Assembly: GCF_022012475.1 (NCBI RefSeq)
Contig: NZ_JAKLWS010000006.1
Location: 62,001-126,000, forward strand
Direction of reading: 5' to 3'
DNA: 64,000 nt
DNA from: Rhodohalobacter sulfatireducens
GTDB taxonomy: Bacteria > Bacteroidota > Rhodothermia > Balneolales > Balneolaceae
Shown here: piece after piece, positions 41,606 through 49,917 of the stretch
How positions within the stretch are numbered: the first letter of the stretch is position 1
Layout: the number at the start of each line of letters is the position of its first letter
Notes under the pieces: generated by a model
Databases searched by the model: none
What the model was told of the DNA's origin: nothing
The model's input: the letters and a program-made list of their open reading frames with translations, nothing else
Position numbers and translations under genes: made by a program

Positions 41606-44600
41606 TTGAAATCACTTGAAGCCATTTTTGGACCGAATTCCGCACTTGTAGATGAATTGTATAAACAATACAAGGAAGATCCCGATTCCGTACCGGGACA
41701 CTGGAAAAGATATTTCGATGAATTGGAAGGCATAGAGATTGAGGAAGCTCCAACTCAGGATAATGGAGCTCCTGCTGTAAAAGAGAAGAAAAAAGAGGCT
41801 CCGAAGAAAGAGAAACCGGCCGAAGAGAAAAAGGAACCTAAAATACCTGAAGGCGCTGAAGTTGAGAAAATTAAGGGTGTAGCTTCCAAGATTGTAGAGA
41901 ACATGGACGAAAGTGTCTATGTACCTACTGCTACTTCCCTGCGGGTACTTCCGGTTAAGATGATGACAGAGGACCGCAAGATCATCAACTCACATCTTCT
42001 GAAAACCAGTAACAGAAAAGCTTCTTTTACACACTTGATTGCCTGGGCGGTTATCCAGGCACTCAAGGAATTTCCAAACATCAATTCTTACTACGCTAAC
42101 AAAAATGGTGACCATTACCGAATCAAACCGGGCCAGGTAAACCTGGGAATTGCTGTAGATCTTGAGAGTAAAGACGGTTCAAGAAATTTGGTTGTCCCCA
42201 ATATTAAGAATGTGGACGAAATGAATTTCAGTGAGTTTCTTGATGCTTACTCTGAGTTGATTGAAAAAGCCCGGAGTGGAAACCTGGAAATTTCTGATTT
42301 TGACAATACGACTATAAGCGTTACGAATCCGGGTACTATTGGCACGGTTTCTTCTGTACCCCGCTTGATGAAAGGCCAGGGTGCGATCATTGCCACCGGT
42401 GCCATCAACTACCCTGCGGAATTCCAATCTATGGCGCAGGATGTGCTTAACCAGCTTGGTGTGAGCAAAGTAATGACGATGACCTGCACCTACGATCACC
42501 GGGTAATTCAGGGTGCTGAGTCCGGAATGTTTCTGCAACATGTTCACAATCTGCTGAATGGTAAGGAAGACTTTTATGAGAAGATTTTTTCTGATCTGGA
42601 TATTCCATATGAGCCTTTCCCATATGGTGAAGATAAATATGGAGGCCAGTTAGGTGGACGAGGAAATACCCTTGAGCAGGATCGCAGGGCTATTGCCGTT
42701 TGGAGACTTATTAACCTGTACCGATTACGCGGGCATGTTCTGGCTGATCTTGATCCACTTGGTACTGAACCGGGACAAGGTCCTGAACTTGACCTTGAAT
42801 ATTACGGATTAACACTTTGGGATTTGGACCGAGAGTTTTTCTGTGATGGACTTGGCGGCAAAAAGACAGCTAAACTGCGTGATATTATCCAGCTTCTTCG
42901 GGAGACATACTGTGGTAAAATCGGTGCAGAATATATGCACCTGTTGGATCTTGAAGAGAGAAAATGGCTGCGCGAAACGATGGAGTCGACAACAAATACT
43001 CCTGACCTCACAAAAGATGACAAAGAGGACATTCTGCACAAACTTAACCAGGCAATGGCCTTTGAACAGTTCCTCCATAAAAAATATGTAGGTCACAAGC
43101 GCTTTTCACTCGAGGGAGCCGAAACCCTGATTCCCATGATGCATTTTTTGATGGAGCATGGAGTGAAAAATGACGTGAAGAAATTTTTCCTTGGAATGGC
43201 TCACCGCGGTAGATTGAATATTCTCGTGAATATTATGAACAAACCGTACCGAAAGGTATTTGCAGATTTTGAAGGAAATGTTGACCCCGATACAATTCAG
43301 GGATCCGGAGATGTGAAATATCACCTAGGTTCAAAAGGTTCGTACAAAATTAATGATGAGGAATCGATAGAGCTTGAGTTAATGCCAAACCCAAGTCATC
43401 TTGAAGCAGTGAACCCGATTGTTGAGGGAGCAGCGAGAGCAAGCCAGGATCATTATGATGATGATGAGGCCCGTAAAAAAATTGTCCCAATCCTTATGCA
43501 CGGCGATGCTGCGTTTGCCGGCCAGGGCGTAGTTGCCGAAACGCTGAATATGTCTCAACTGAGAGCATATGAGACCGGCGGTACAATCCACTTTATCATC
43601 AATAACCAGATTGGTTTTACCACGCTGCCGAAAGATGCTCGTTCTACAGAGTATGCATCAGATCTTGCTAAAATGATCTTGGCACCCATTTTCCATGTAA
43701 ATGGAGATGACCCGGAAGCTGCCGTCCATGCAATCAACCTTGCGATGGACTATCGACAGAAATTTGGTAAAGATGTAGTTATTGATCTGATCTGTTACAG
43801 GAAACACGGACACAACGAGGGTGATGAGCCTGCTTTTACTCAGCCCGGCTTGTATAAAGAGATTGAAAATCACCCGACCGTTCGGGATATCTATGTAAAA
43901 GAGTTACTCAGGAAAGGGGAATTTACCGAAGAGGAAACTCAGGCAATTTTTGATGAGTTTGATGAACTGCTTCAGCAGGCTTTTGAAGATGCAAAGAGTT
44001 CACCATCCCTTGAGGTAACTGATAAAATGTTGAAACGTTCTGAAAAGGAACAAAATGAACGCGATGAATTTCCTGACACAACCTACGAAATTGAGGAACT
44101 GAAGGATATTGCTGTTCAACTCAATACCGTTCCCAAAGATTTCGATGCCAATCCCAAGTTATTGAGGCAACTTGCCAAACGTGCGGAAGCGGCTCAAAAT
44201 AATGACAAAAAAATTGACTGGGGATTTGCTGAAGCACTTGCTTTCGGATCTCTTCTTAAAAGCGGGCGAACGGTTCGGCTTGTTGGTCAAGATGCAGAAC
44301 GTGGTACGTTTTCACACCGTCATGCTGTACTGCATGGAACTCAAACCGCCCAACGATTTACACCACTCAACCATTTGAGTGATGACCAGGGAGATTTCTA
44401 TCCTTTTAATAGTCTCTTGAGTGAGTTTGCAGCTCTTGGTTTTGAGTTTGGGTATTCATCCGCAATACCTGAAGCACTTGTAATTTGGGAAGCCCAGTTT
44501 GGTGATTTTGTAAATGGCGCTCAAGTCATCATCGATCAATTTATCTCTGCTTCTGAGGAAAAATGGGGACAGAAGTCCGCTCTTGTGATGACCCTTCCCC

Positions 44601-45244
44601 ACGGTTATGAAGGCCAGGGCCCTGAGCACTCCTCGGCAAGGTTGGAAAGGTTTTTGCAACTCTGCGCTGAGGACAATATGCAGGTAGCCAATCTCACAAC
44701 ACCAACTCAATATTTTCACATCCTCAGAAAACAAACGTTACAGGAGAAGAAGAAACCGCTCATTATTATGTCTCCAAAAAGTCTACTGAGACATCCAATG
44801 GCTGTTTGCACCGTTGAAGAGTTGGCAAATGGAGCGTTTCAACCTTTTTTAGCTGATCCTGAAGTTGAGGATAAGGAATCTATTGACCGTTTAATTATCT
44901 GTTCAGGGAAAGTCTATTACGATCTCTACAAAGCACGTGAAGAAAGTGAAAAAAACAACATTGCGATCGGACGGATCGAACAGTTCTATCCATTTCCGGA
45001 CGAGGATATTGAAAACTTTTTACAGGAGTACAAACATGTGAAAGAGGTCATTTGGTGCCAGGAAGAACCCAAAAATATGGGAGCCTGGAACTTCCTCTTC
45101 CCTCGGCTTCAAGCGCTTCTTCAGGATGGACAAACTATTAGATATGCCGGCCGTCAGGCAGCCGCTTCAACAGCCGCCGGTCAAAAGAAAATCCATGATG
45201 CTGAGCAGGAGAGGCTTGTTAGTGAAGCTCTCAGATTAGATTAA
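41606..45244 (+). CDS. kgd: Fused 2-oxoglutarate dehydrogenase E1 / succinyltransferase E2 (OdhA/Kgd type)
   Basis: A 1212-residue multifunctional enzyme of the TCA cycle. Residues 1-40 are the E1o N-terminal helix (GPNSALVDELYKQY). Residues 45-85 are a Lys/Glu/Pro linker. Residues about 88-320 are an E2 acyltransferase domain with catalytic His298 in YDHRVIQGAES. Residues 345-1212 are the ThDP-dependent E1, with HGDAAFAGQG (632-641) and NNQIGFTT as part of the cofactor site. There is no lipoyl domain, so a lipoyl carrier must come from another protein, as in actinobacterial OdhA. No ATG is available: the frame opens after a stop at 41573-41575 and the first usable start is TTG 41606, without a Shine-Dalgarno. 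That TTG overlaps a short upstream ORF's stop. Confidence 0.95.
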   Translation: MKSLEAIFGPNSALVDELYKQYKEDPDSVPGHWKRYFDELEGIEIEEAPTQDNGAPAVKEKKKEAPKKEKPAEEKKEPKIPEGAEVEKIKGVASKIVENMDESVYVPTATSLRVLPVKMMTEDRKIINSHLLKTSNRKASFTHLIAWAVIQALKEFPNINSYYANKNGDHYRIKPGQVNLGIAVDLESKDGSRNLVVPNIKNVDEMNFSEFLDAYSELIEKARSGNLEISDFDNTTISVTNPGTIGTVSSVPRLMKGQGAIIATGAINYPAEFQSMAQDVLNQLGVSKVMTMTCTYDHRVIQGAESGMFLQHVHNLLNGKEDFYEKIFSDLDIPYEPFPYGEDKYGGQLGGRGNTLEQDRRAIAVWRLINLYRLRGHVLADLDPLGTEPGQGPELDLEYYGLTLWDLDREFFCDGLGGKKTAKLRDIIQLLRETYCGKIGAEYMHLLDLEERKWLRETMESTTNTPDLTKDDKEDILHKLNQAMAFEQFLHKKYVGHKRFSLEGAETLIPMMHFLMEHGVKNDVKKFFLGMAHRGRLNILVNIMNKPYRKVFADFEGNVDPDTIQGSGDVKYHLGSKGSYKINDEESIELELMPNPSHLEAVNPIVEGAARASQDHYDDDEARKKIVPILMHGDAAFAGQGVVAETLNMSQLRAYETGGTIHFIINNQIGFTTLPKDARSTEYASDLAKMILAPIFHVNGDDPEAAVHAINLAMDYRQKFGKDVVIDLICYRKHGHNEGDEPAFTQPGLYKEIENHPTVRDIYVKELLRKGEFTEEETQAIFDEFDELLQQAFEDAKSSPSLEVTDKMLKRSEKEQNERDEFPDTTYEIEELKDIAVQLNTVPKDFDANPKLLRQLAKRAEAAQNNDKKIDWGFAEALAFGSLLKSGRTVRLVGQDAERGTFSHRHAVLHGTQTAQRFTPLNHLSDDQGDFYPFNSLLSEFAALGFEFGYSSAIPEALVIWEAQFGDFVNGAQVIIDQFISASEEKWGQKSALVMTLPHGYEGQGPEHSSARLERFLQLCAEDNMQVANLTTPTQYFHILRKQTLQEKKKPLIIMSPKSLLRHPMAVCTVEELANGAFQPFLADPEVEDKESIDRLIICSGKVYYDLYKAREESEKNNIAIGRIEQFYPFPDEDIENFLQEYKHVKEVIWCQEEPKNMGAWNFLFPRLQALLQDGQTIRYAGRQAAASTAAGQKKIHDAEQERLVSEALRLD

Positions 45245-45254
45245 TACCAATCAA

Positions 45255-45350
45255 AAACATGGTATTTCTCGATATGGCACATAAATCATTGCTATTTAGT
45301 TGATATTTAAAGGCAAGAAATATTACAACTTTGAAAGAAATACCATGTTT
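45255..45350. repeat. Perfect 15-bp inverted repeat flanking 66 bases
   Basis: Arms AAACATGGTATTTCT (45255-45269) and AGAAATACCATGTTT (45336-45350) are exact inverse complements around a 66-base AT-rich spacer. They fill nearly all of the gap between the convergent kgd and folE2 stops. No T-run follows directly. Could be a bidirectional terminator with a large loop or a tiny mobile-element remnant. Confidence 0.55.
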
Positions 45351-45357
45351 CAGAATA

Positions 45358-46257
45358 CTACCTCAATCCATTCGGTACACCCTTGCAAATTCTACTTACT
45401 GCATCATGGCTGTGCAGGCTTTCAAGGTGAGCGCATCGAACCACAAAATCCCGAATTCGCTCCTCCTTATTAAGTTCATCATACAACAGACGAGCAGCAT
45501 CTTCCACAAACTTTTGGAATGCTCCATTCATCTCTGCAAATGCTTGTTCATCTTCTCGTTTTACGATTACCTGCGTTTCCGTTTGTAGAGCTTCACGGCA
45601 GATTTCAACCAAGTCATCTATAAACATTTCTCTGTTTAGCTGAACCGTAAGGCTTGCAACACTTCTTTGGCTGTGTGGAATCGCAGCAATATCTCTCGTT
45701 TCACGCGCATGTTCAGATAGTTCATAGGAACATGGGCATGCACTGCTGTATTCAAAATCCAGATGCATATGACTCGTAAAGCGATTATATTCATCTACTT
45801 TTCCTTCGATTGAAACACGATAATATTGATATCCTTCATAATCCGACCGAAGGCTCTCTTTTAGCATTGGATAATTAAGAGAGAGTTTTAAAAATGCAGT
45901 CTGGCTTTCCAAATCTTCCTTATAAGCCAGCAATACTTCTTCAAGCTTATCGGGGTGAAATACATCATCCTGGAACTTGTAGAAGGTTCGCATGATGCGC
46001 CCCATATTGATGCCCTTCTTATCTGCTTCAAGCCCCACATATCCATCAACGGAGGTCTCAAGTGTAAGTAACTCGCCGGATGGAGTGGGATACTTAAGCG
46101 GAAGTTTAAAATTTGAAATACCAACCTGCTGAATGGGGACATTGGCTCCCTCTATCAGGGATGCCGGGCCATTCTGCAAATCAGGCAGGCTTTCTTTGTA
46201 CTGGTCGGTTACAGCAAAGGTTGGATCGTAGAAACGTTTTAAGTTGGTTGTGATCAT
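45358..46257 (-). CDS. folE2: GTP cyclohydrolase FolE2 (type IB)
   Basis: Makes dihydroneopterin triphosphate from GTP with a fold related to tunnelling-fold enzymes but unrelated in sequence to FolE; family members work with several metals and often replace FolE under zinc shortage. The start is ATG 46255-46257 ([14 protein letters not shown]; 299 residues). A longer in-frame reading would run into the upstream PTPS gene. The conserved CPCS (174-177) carries the metal-binding Cys, with [18 protein letters not shown] and [13 protein letters not shown] downstream. It follows the PTPS gene by 22 bases, so they share a transcript and a pterin product. A canonical folE is also present at 12536-13237. 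Confidence 0.95.
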   Translation of the reverse strand: MITTNLKRFYDPTFAVTDQYKESLPDLQNGPASLIEGANVPIQQVGISNFKLPLKYPTPSGELLTLETSVDGYVGLEADKKGINMGRIMRTFYKFQDDVFHPDKLEEVLLAYKEDLESQTAFLKLSLNYPMLKESLRSDYEGYQYYRVSIEGKVDEYNRFTSHMHLDFEYSSACPCSYELSEHARETRDIAAIPHSQRSVASLTVQLNREMFIDDLVEICREALQTETQVIVKREDEQAFAEMNGAFQKFVEDAARLLYDELNKEERIRDFVVRCAHLESLHSHDAVSRICKGVPNGLR

Positions 46258-46279
46258 AACTAAATAGGAAAATAGATTC

Positions 46280-46708
46280 TTATATCGAAGGGTAAGGACA
46301 ATATTCCGCGCTGTTTCGTTCGGTTTCGTGTAGAAGAACCGAATACAGCTTGGCATTTATTGATAGTTGATTAATCTCATCCTCTATCTCGTGGAAAAAT
46401 ACTTTACAAAGATTTTCTGTTGAAGGAATGATCCCATCGAGAAATGGCACTTCAAGATTAAGGTTTTTATGATCGCACGGATCAATAACTCTTTTCTTGA
46501 TGATGCTTTTCAGTTCACCAAGGTCAATTACATACCCTGTTTCGGGATTTGGTTCCCCTGCCACAGTCACTTCAAGAAGATAATTGTGCCCGTGCCAATT
46601 TGGATTGTTGCATTTCCCAAAAACACGCTGGTTCCATTCATCCGATTTTTCAGGATTGTGGAGTCTGTGTGAAGCGTTAAAATGTGCCTTTCGGGTTACT
46701 TTTATCAA
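46280..46708 (-). CDS. 6-pyruvoyl-tetrahydropterin synthase / QueD family protein
   Basis: A 142-residue tunnelling-fold enzyme acting on dihydroneopterin triphosphate. Zinc ligands are His14 (ASHRL), His39 and His41 (WHGHNY). The active-site Cys33 lies in [13 protein letters not shown], with five residues between Cys and the first His. That is the spacing of biopterin-type PTPS; E. coli QueD has three. The C-terminal [12 protein letters not shown] supplies the catalytic Glu. So 6-pyruvoyl-tetrahydropterin is at least as likely a product as 6-carboxytetrahydropterin for queuosine. The only start is TTG 46706-46708 ([10 protein letters not shown]). No queC, queE or queF is seen here. Confidence 0.88.
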   Translation of the reverse strand: MIKVTRKAHFNASHRLHNPEKSDEWNQRVFGKCNNPNWHGHNYLLEVTVAGEPNPETGYVIDLGELKSIIKKRVIDPCDHKNLNLEVPFLDGIIPSTENLCKVFFHEIEDEINQLSINAKLYSVLLHETERNSAEYCPYPSI

Positions 46709-46786
46709 AACTATTACTCTTTGTTTATAGTCAGAAATCTTAACACAATGTTTTCAAGTCCTGTTCCCAATAAATGTAAATCAATT

Positions 46787-46829
46787 AAAAAAGCCGGCTT
46801 AAGATAGAATAAATCTATCTCAACCGGCT
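46787..46829 (-). terminator. Intrinsic terminator of TonB receptor 2
   Basis: AGCCGG (46792-46797) pairs with CCGGCT (46824-46829) and, after a small asymmetry, AGATAG (46802-46807) pairs with CTATCT (46815-46820). On the minus strand the stem is followed by a T-run (complement of 46787-46792). It lies 69 bases past the receptor's stop. Confidence 0.9.
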
Positions 46830-46897
46830 CATTAAACGCATAGTAAGACTGATTGTTATCGCAAAGGCGTAAATCAGCTTATCAATTGGTTCAACCC

Positions 46898-49774
46898 TTA
46901 GAAAGAATATTTGAACCCAAGACTCACAGTGGTATGAGGCTTATACTTGCTGAAAATCTGTTTATCTGCCCTGTATCCTTGATAGTATTCAGCCCTCGTC
47001 TCATTCAGGAGATTTGAAACACTTAAGTTCACGGATGCATTCGATCCGAGTGACTTATTCATATTCAATCTCAGATTGTGAAAAGGCTCAGTATATACAT
47101 CAGGGAATAAGCTGCCACCGACAACTGTTAAGGTTTCACCCTGAACGTTGTAAAATAATCCGCCGTCGAGGCCAATTTCAGGATTGTCATAAGAGATCCC
47201 TGCATTAATTATATAGGGTGCTTGACCCGCCATCTGTCTTTTGTCGTTAACATTTTGACCCTCTTTTTCAAAATTCTTTCTGGATCTAAATTCCTGTTCA
47301 GTCATATCAATAATTGACTCAACAATTGTAACATTACTGCTAAGTCCAAAATACTGAAGTGATTCAGTGATAAATCCGAGATTTTTTCTGAATTCAAACT
47401 CAGCACCAAATACTTCGCCGTCACCAACATTTCTTGGTTGGAATTCGCTTGATGTTTGCTGCGCCTGGATTCGAACTAATTCAATCGGGTCATCAAACGA
47501 TTTGTAAAACAAGCTTAATGACAGCAATTGCCCCTGGTTAAAGAACATCTCCCATCGAGTATCGAAATTATGAATTCGTGTCTCCGTTAGGTTTCCTTCC
47601 CATTGATCAATCGAGAATAAACCACCGTTAAAAATTCGATCTGATACCGGGTCTAAAATCTGGGCAAATGACAGTTCCTTGAAGGATGGCCTTGCAATTG
47701 TTCTTGAGTAAGATACCCGCAGATTTTGTCTGTCTGTAAGGAAATATGTGAGGTTTGCAGAAGGGAAAAAGTCAAATGAATCAAGCACTTTTTCGTTATC
47801 CAGATTATTTCCTGATGGATCTCCCTGGGCAAACAGTGCATCTCTTCCCGTATGCCGTTGTACATAATTCTCTACCCGAAGTCCTAAACTTGTTTTCAGG
47901 TTTTGAAAAAGATTAAATTCATTCGATAGATAAAAAGAGGTATTGCTAACGTTTGAACTGTAAGCATTCGGGTTTGGATCCGGATTTCCTGACTGATAGT
48001 AAATACTGCCATTTGGATATATGTTTTCCGGTTGGAGTATTTCTGACGGGTCTCCGGTTAAAGTTGGAATTGCCCCGAAAAACTGCATGTCGTATTTCAA
48101 AATTTCATAATCCCGTTCTTTATAAACATAGCTTCCGCCTGTCTTAAATTTAGCACCGGATCCAAATAACTGGTAGTCTCGGGTGATATCAACGCGGTTC
48201 ACTACATTCATTTCGTCCATGTATCTCCAAATTCTGCTTGGAAAACCACCAGCACCGGCATTAAATCTTGGTCCGTTAGGTGAACGCGTATATGCCGTTC
48301 TTCTGATGTCAGGATCGTTCATGGTTGAGAAGGTTGGCGAGATTCTCCAGTTGACTTCCCACATTGCATTATCAAAATAGTGAACACCATTCAACAGGAA
48401 ATTAGTTACTCCCCTTTCACTGTATTCAAGATTATAGGAATCGGCAAGATATCCGGATTGTCCGGGTGCGTCTACACTATTATCAATGAAAAATGATGTT
48501 GCCCGATCCTCCCCGTTTTGGAGATGCATTCCTGTTAATTTGTACTTGGAATTTGGAGTTTTAAAAGCCAGACCGGCTAAACCTCCCAAAAGGACATTAC
48601 TTTCGGACACTACTCCATTTTGCTTTGTGGCATAGATTAGGTCGTACTCCGATGGATTAGATTGTCGTTGGTATTCACCATACCTGTAATTATCGTAGTG
48701 GCTTGTTGATCTTTTATATGTACCGGACAGGATGTAACCGAAGGCGTTATCACTTCCCACACTAAATTGGTTGCCAAGAGAAACACCGGCACTTAAATCC
48801 ATTGGATTTGTTAATTCATTTGGACCTAAGTTAGAATTAAAACTATTGACAAAATTATTTACTTCCTGTTCTGAATTTCCACTGATAGGTGTTGGAATAC
48901 CTTCAACATTGGCACCACTGGGTAATTCTCTTGTACCTCCATCAAACCCTAACATGTCTGTATTGCTTCCATTATAACCTAAAAATCCGCTGTTAAAATG
49001 CATGGACGGGTTATAACTTGTACTTAATGAGACATCAATAATAGGTTCATCGGGGAAATCTTTCGTTTCAATATTTACAATACCACCTGTAAAATCGGCC
49101 GGCATTTCAGCAACTGCCGTTTTGGTGATAATCATATTGTCGATCAAATTTGTAGGAAAAATATCTATTTGGAGACTGTTTTTATCGGGATCTAAACTCG
49201 GGATATCCACAGAGTTCATCATTGTTTTCGTGTAGCGGTCACCCAATCCTCTTACATAAACATATTTTCCGCCCTCAACAGAAACGCCTGTTACCCTTTT
49301 CAATGCCTGGGCAGCGTCGGAATCTCCAATCGTTCGGAATCTTTCTGCTGAGATACCATCGAGCATATTTGCTGACTTCCTTTTTGTAGTGATCATAGCC
49401 GCTTCAGAAATATTCATCATTTCAGCGGTTACCACTACTTCTTCCATCTCTTCCACTGTTTTTTGCAAGCGGATATTGTCGATGATTGTCACTTCACCGG
49501 ATCCAACTCCAACCTCTTCAATGGTTACCGGAGTATATGACACATAGGAAATTTTTAAATTATAATCACCTTCTGTAAGAGAGAGGTTAAATTTCCCATC
49601 AAAATCGGTTGTTGTACCTGTTGATGTCCCCTCAACAAGTATAGTAACCCCGTAAACCGGGTCACCTGTTGCTTCTTCTATAACTGTACCTCTTATTGTT
49701 CCTTGCTGTGCAAAGACATCGTTTGAAAGAACAACAAAAGCAATTGTTAATACGATTGTGAGTAGTTTATTCAT
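46898..49774 (-). CDS. TonB-dependent outer-membrane receptor 2
   Basis: A 958-residue receptor with a signal peptide (1-22, ending VFAQ), a CarboxypepD_reg-like domain at about 25-105 (IRGTVIEEATGDPVYGVTI), a plug domain with KRVTGVSVEGGKYVYVRGLGDRY split here as RVTGVSVEGG and YVRGLGDRY, and a barrel ending in the aromatic LGFKYSF. The plug blocks PADFTGGIVNIETKDFPDEP mark a receptor subfamily different from receptor 1. Its partner is probably the acidic-start lipoprotein encoded 143 bases upstream on the same strand, with a hairpin between them. Ligand unknown. Start ATG 49772-49774. Confidence 0.95.
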   Translation of the reverse strand: MNKLLTIVLTIAFVVLSNDVFAQQGTIRGTVIEEATGDPVYGVTILVEGTSTGTTTDFDGKFNLSLTEGDYNLKISYVSYTPVTIEEVGVGSGEVTIIDNIRLQKTVEEMEEVVVTAEMMNISEAAMITTKRKSANMLDGISAERFRTIGDSDAAQALKRVTGVSVEGGKYVYVRGLGDRYTKTMMNSVDIPSLDPDKNSLQIDIFPTNLIDNMIITKTAVAEMPADFTGGIVNIETKDFPDEPIIDVSLSTSYNPSMHFNSGFLGYNGSNTDMLGFDGGTRELPSGANVEGIPTPISGNSEQEVNNFVNSFNSNLGPNELTNPMDLSAGVSLGNQFSVGSDNAFGYILSGTYKRSTSHYDNYRYGEYQRQSNPSEYDLIYATKQNGVVSESNVLLGGLAGLAFKTPNSKYKLTGMHLQNGEDRATSFFIDNSVDAPGQSGYLADSYNLEYSERGVTNFLLNGVHYFDNAMWEVNWRISPTFSTMNDPDIRRTAYTRSPNGPRFNAGAGGFPSRIWRYMDEMNVVNRVDITRDYQLFGSGAKFKTGGSYVYKERDYEILKYDMQFFGAIPTLTGDPSEILQPENIYPNGSIYYQSGNPDPNPNAYSSNVSNTSFYLSNEFNLFQNLKTSLGLRVENYVQRHTGRDALFAQGDPSGNNLDNEKVLDSFDFFPSANLTYFLTDRQNLRVSYSRTIARPSFKELSFAQILDPVSDRIFNGGLFSIDQWEGNLTETRIHNFDTRWEMFFNQGQLLSLSLFYKSFDDPIELVRIQAQQTSSEFQPRNVGDGEVFGAEFEFRKNLGFITESLQYFGLSSNVTIVESIIDMTEQEFRSRKNFEKEGQNVNDKRQMAGQAPYIINAGISYDNPEIGLDGGLFYNVQGETLTVVGGSLFPDVYTEPFHNLRLNMNKSLGSNASVNLSVSNLLNETRAEYYQGYRADKQIFSKYKPHTTVSLGFKYSF

Positions 49775-49860
49775 GTTATTTTTTAACGGCTTTTATTTTT
49801 AATAAAAATGATATAACGGTTATCAATTCTTTAATATGAATCTCTTGTATATGTGTAATG

Positions 49861-49897
49861 AATGGCTTGCTCCCGCCTTAAGCAGAAGCAAGCCATT
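49861..49897 (-). promoter_or_regulatory. Intercistronic hairpin between lipoprotein and receptor genes
   Basis: AATGGCTTGCT (49861-49871) pairs perfectly with AGCAAGCCATT (49887-49897) around a 15-nt loop, 20 bases past the lipoprotein stop. No T-run follows on the minus strand, so it looks more like an mRNA-stabilising or processing stem that sets unequal levels of lipoprotein and receptor than a full terminator. Confidence 0.5.
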
Positions 49898-49917
49898 TGT
49901 TGTAGACAGAATTTTAT

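Noticed and set aside
41427-41609. 60-codon frame from a GTG upstream of the dehydrogenase gene as an independent gene
   Set aside because: No family resemblance and a weak start. Only the shorter ATG-initiated form overlapping the TTG is kept, as a leader hypothesis.
42179-42547. 122-codon minus-strand frame within the dehydrogenase gene
   Set aside because: It lies wholly inside a well-supported coding region and has no recognisable domain.
45255-45350. Classic intrinsic terminator for kgd
   Set aside because: The arms are 66 bases apart and no T-run follows, so it is listed as an inverted repeat instead.
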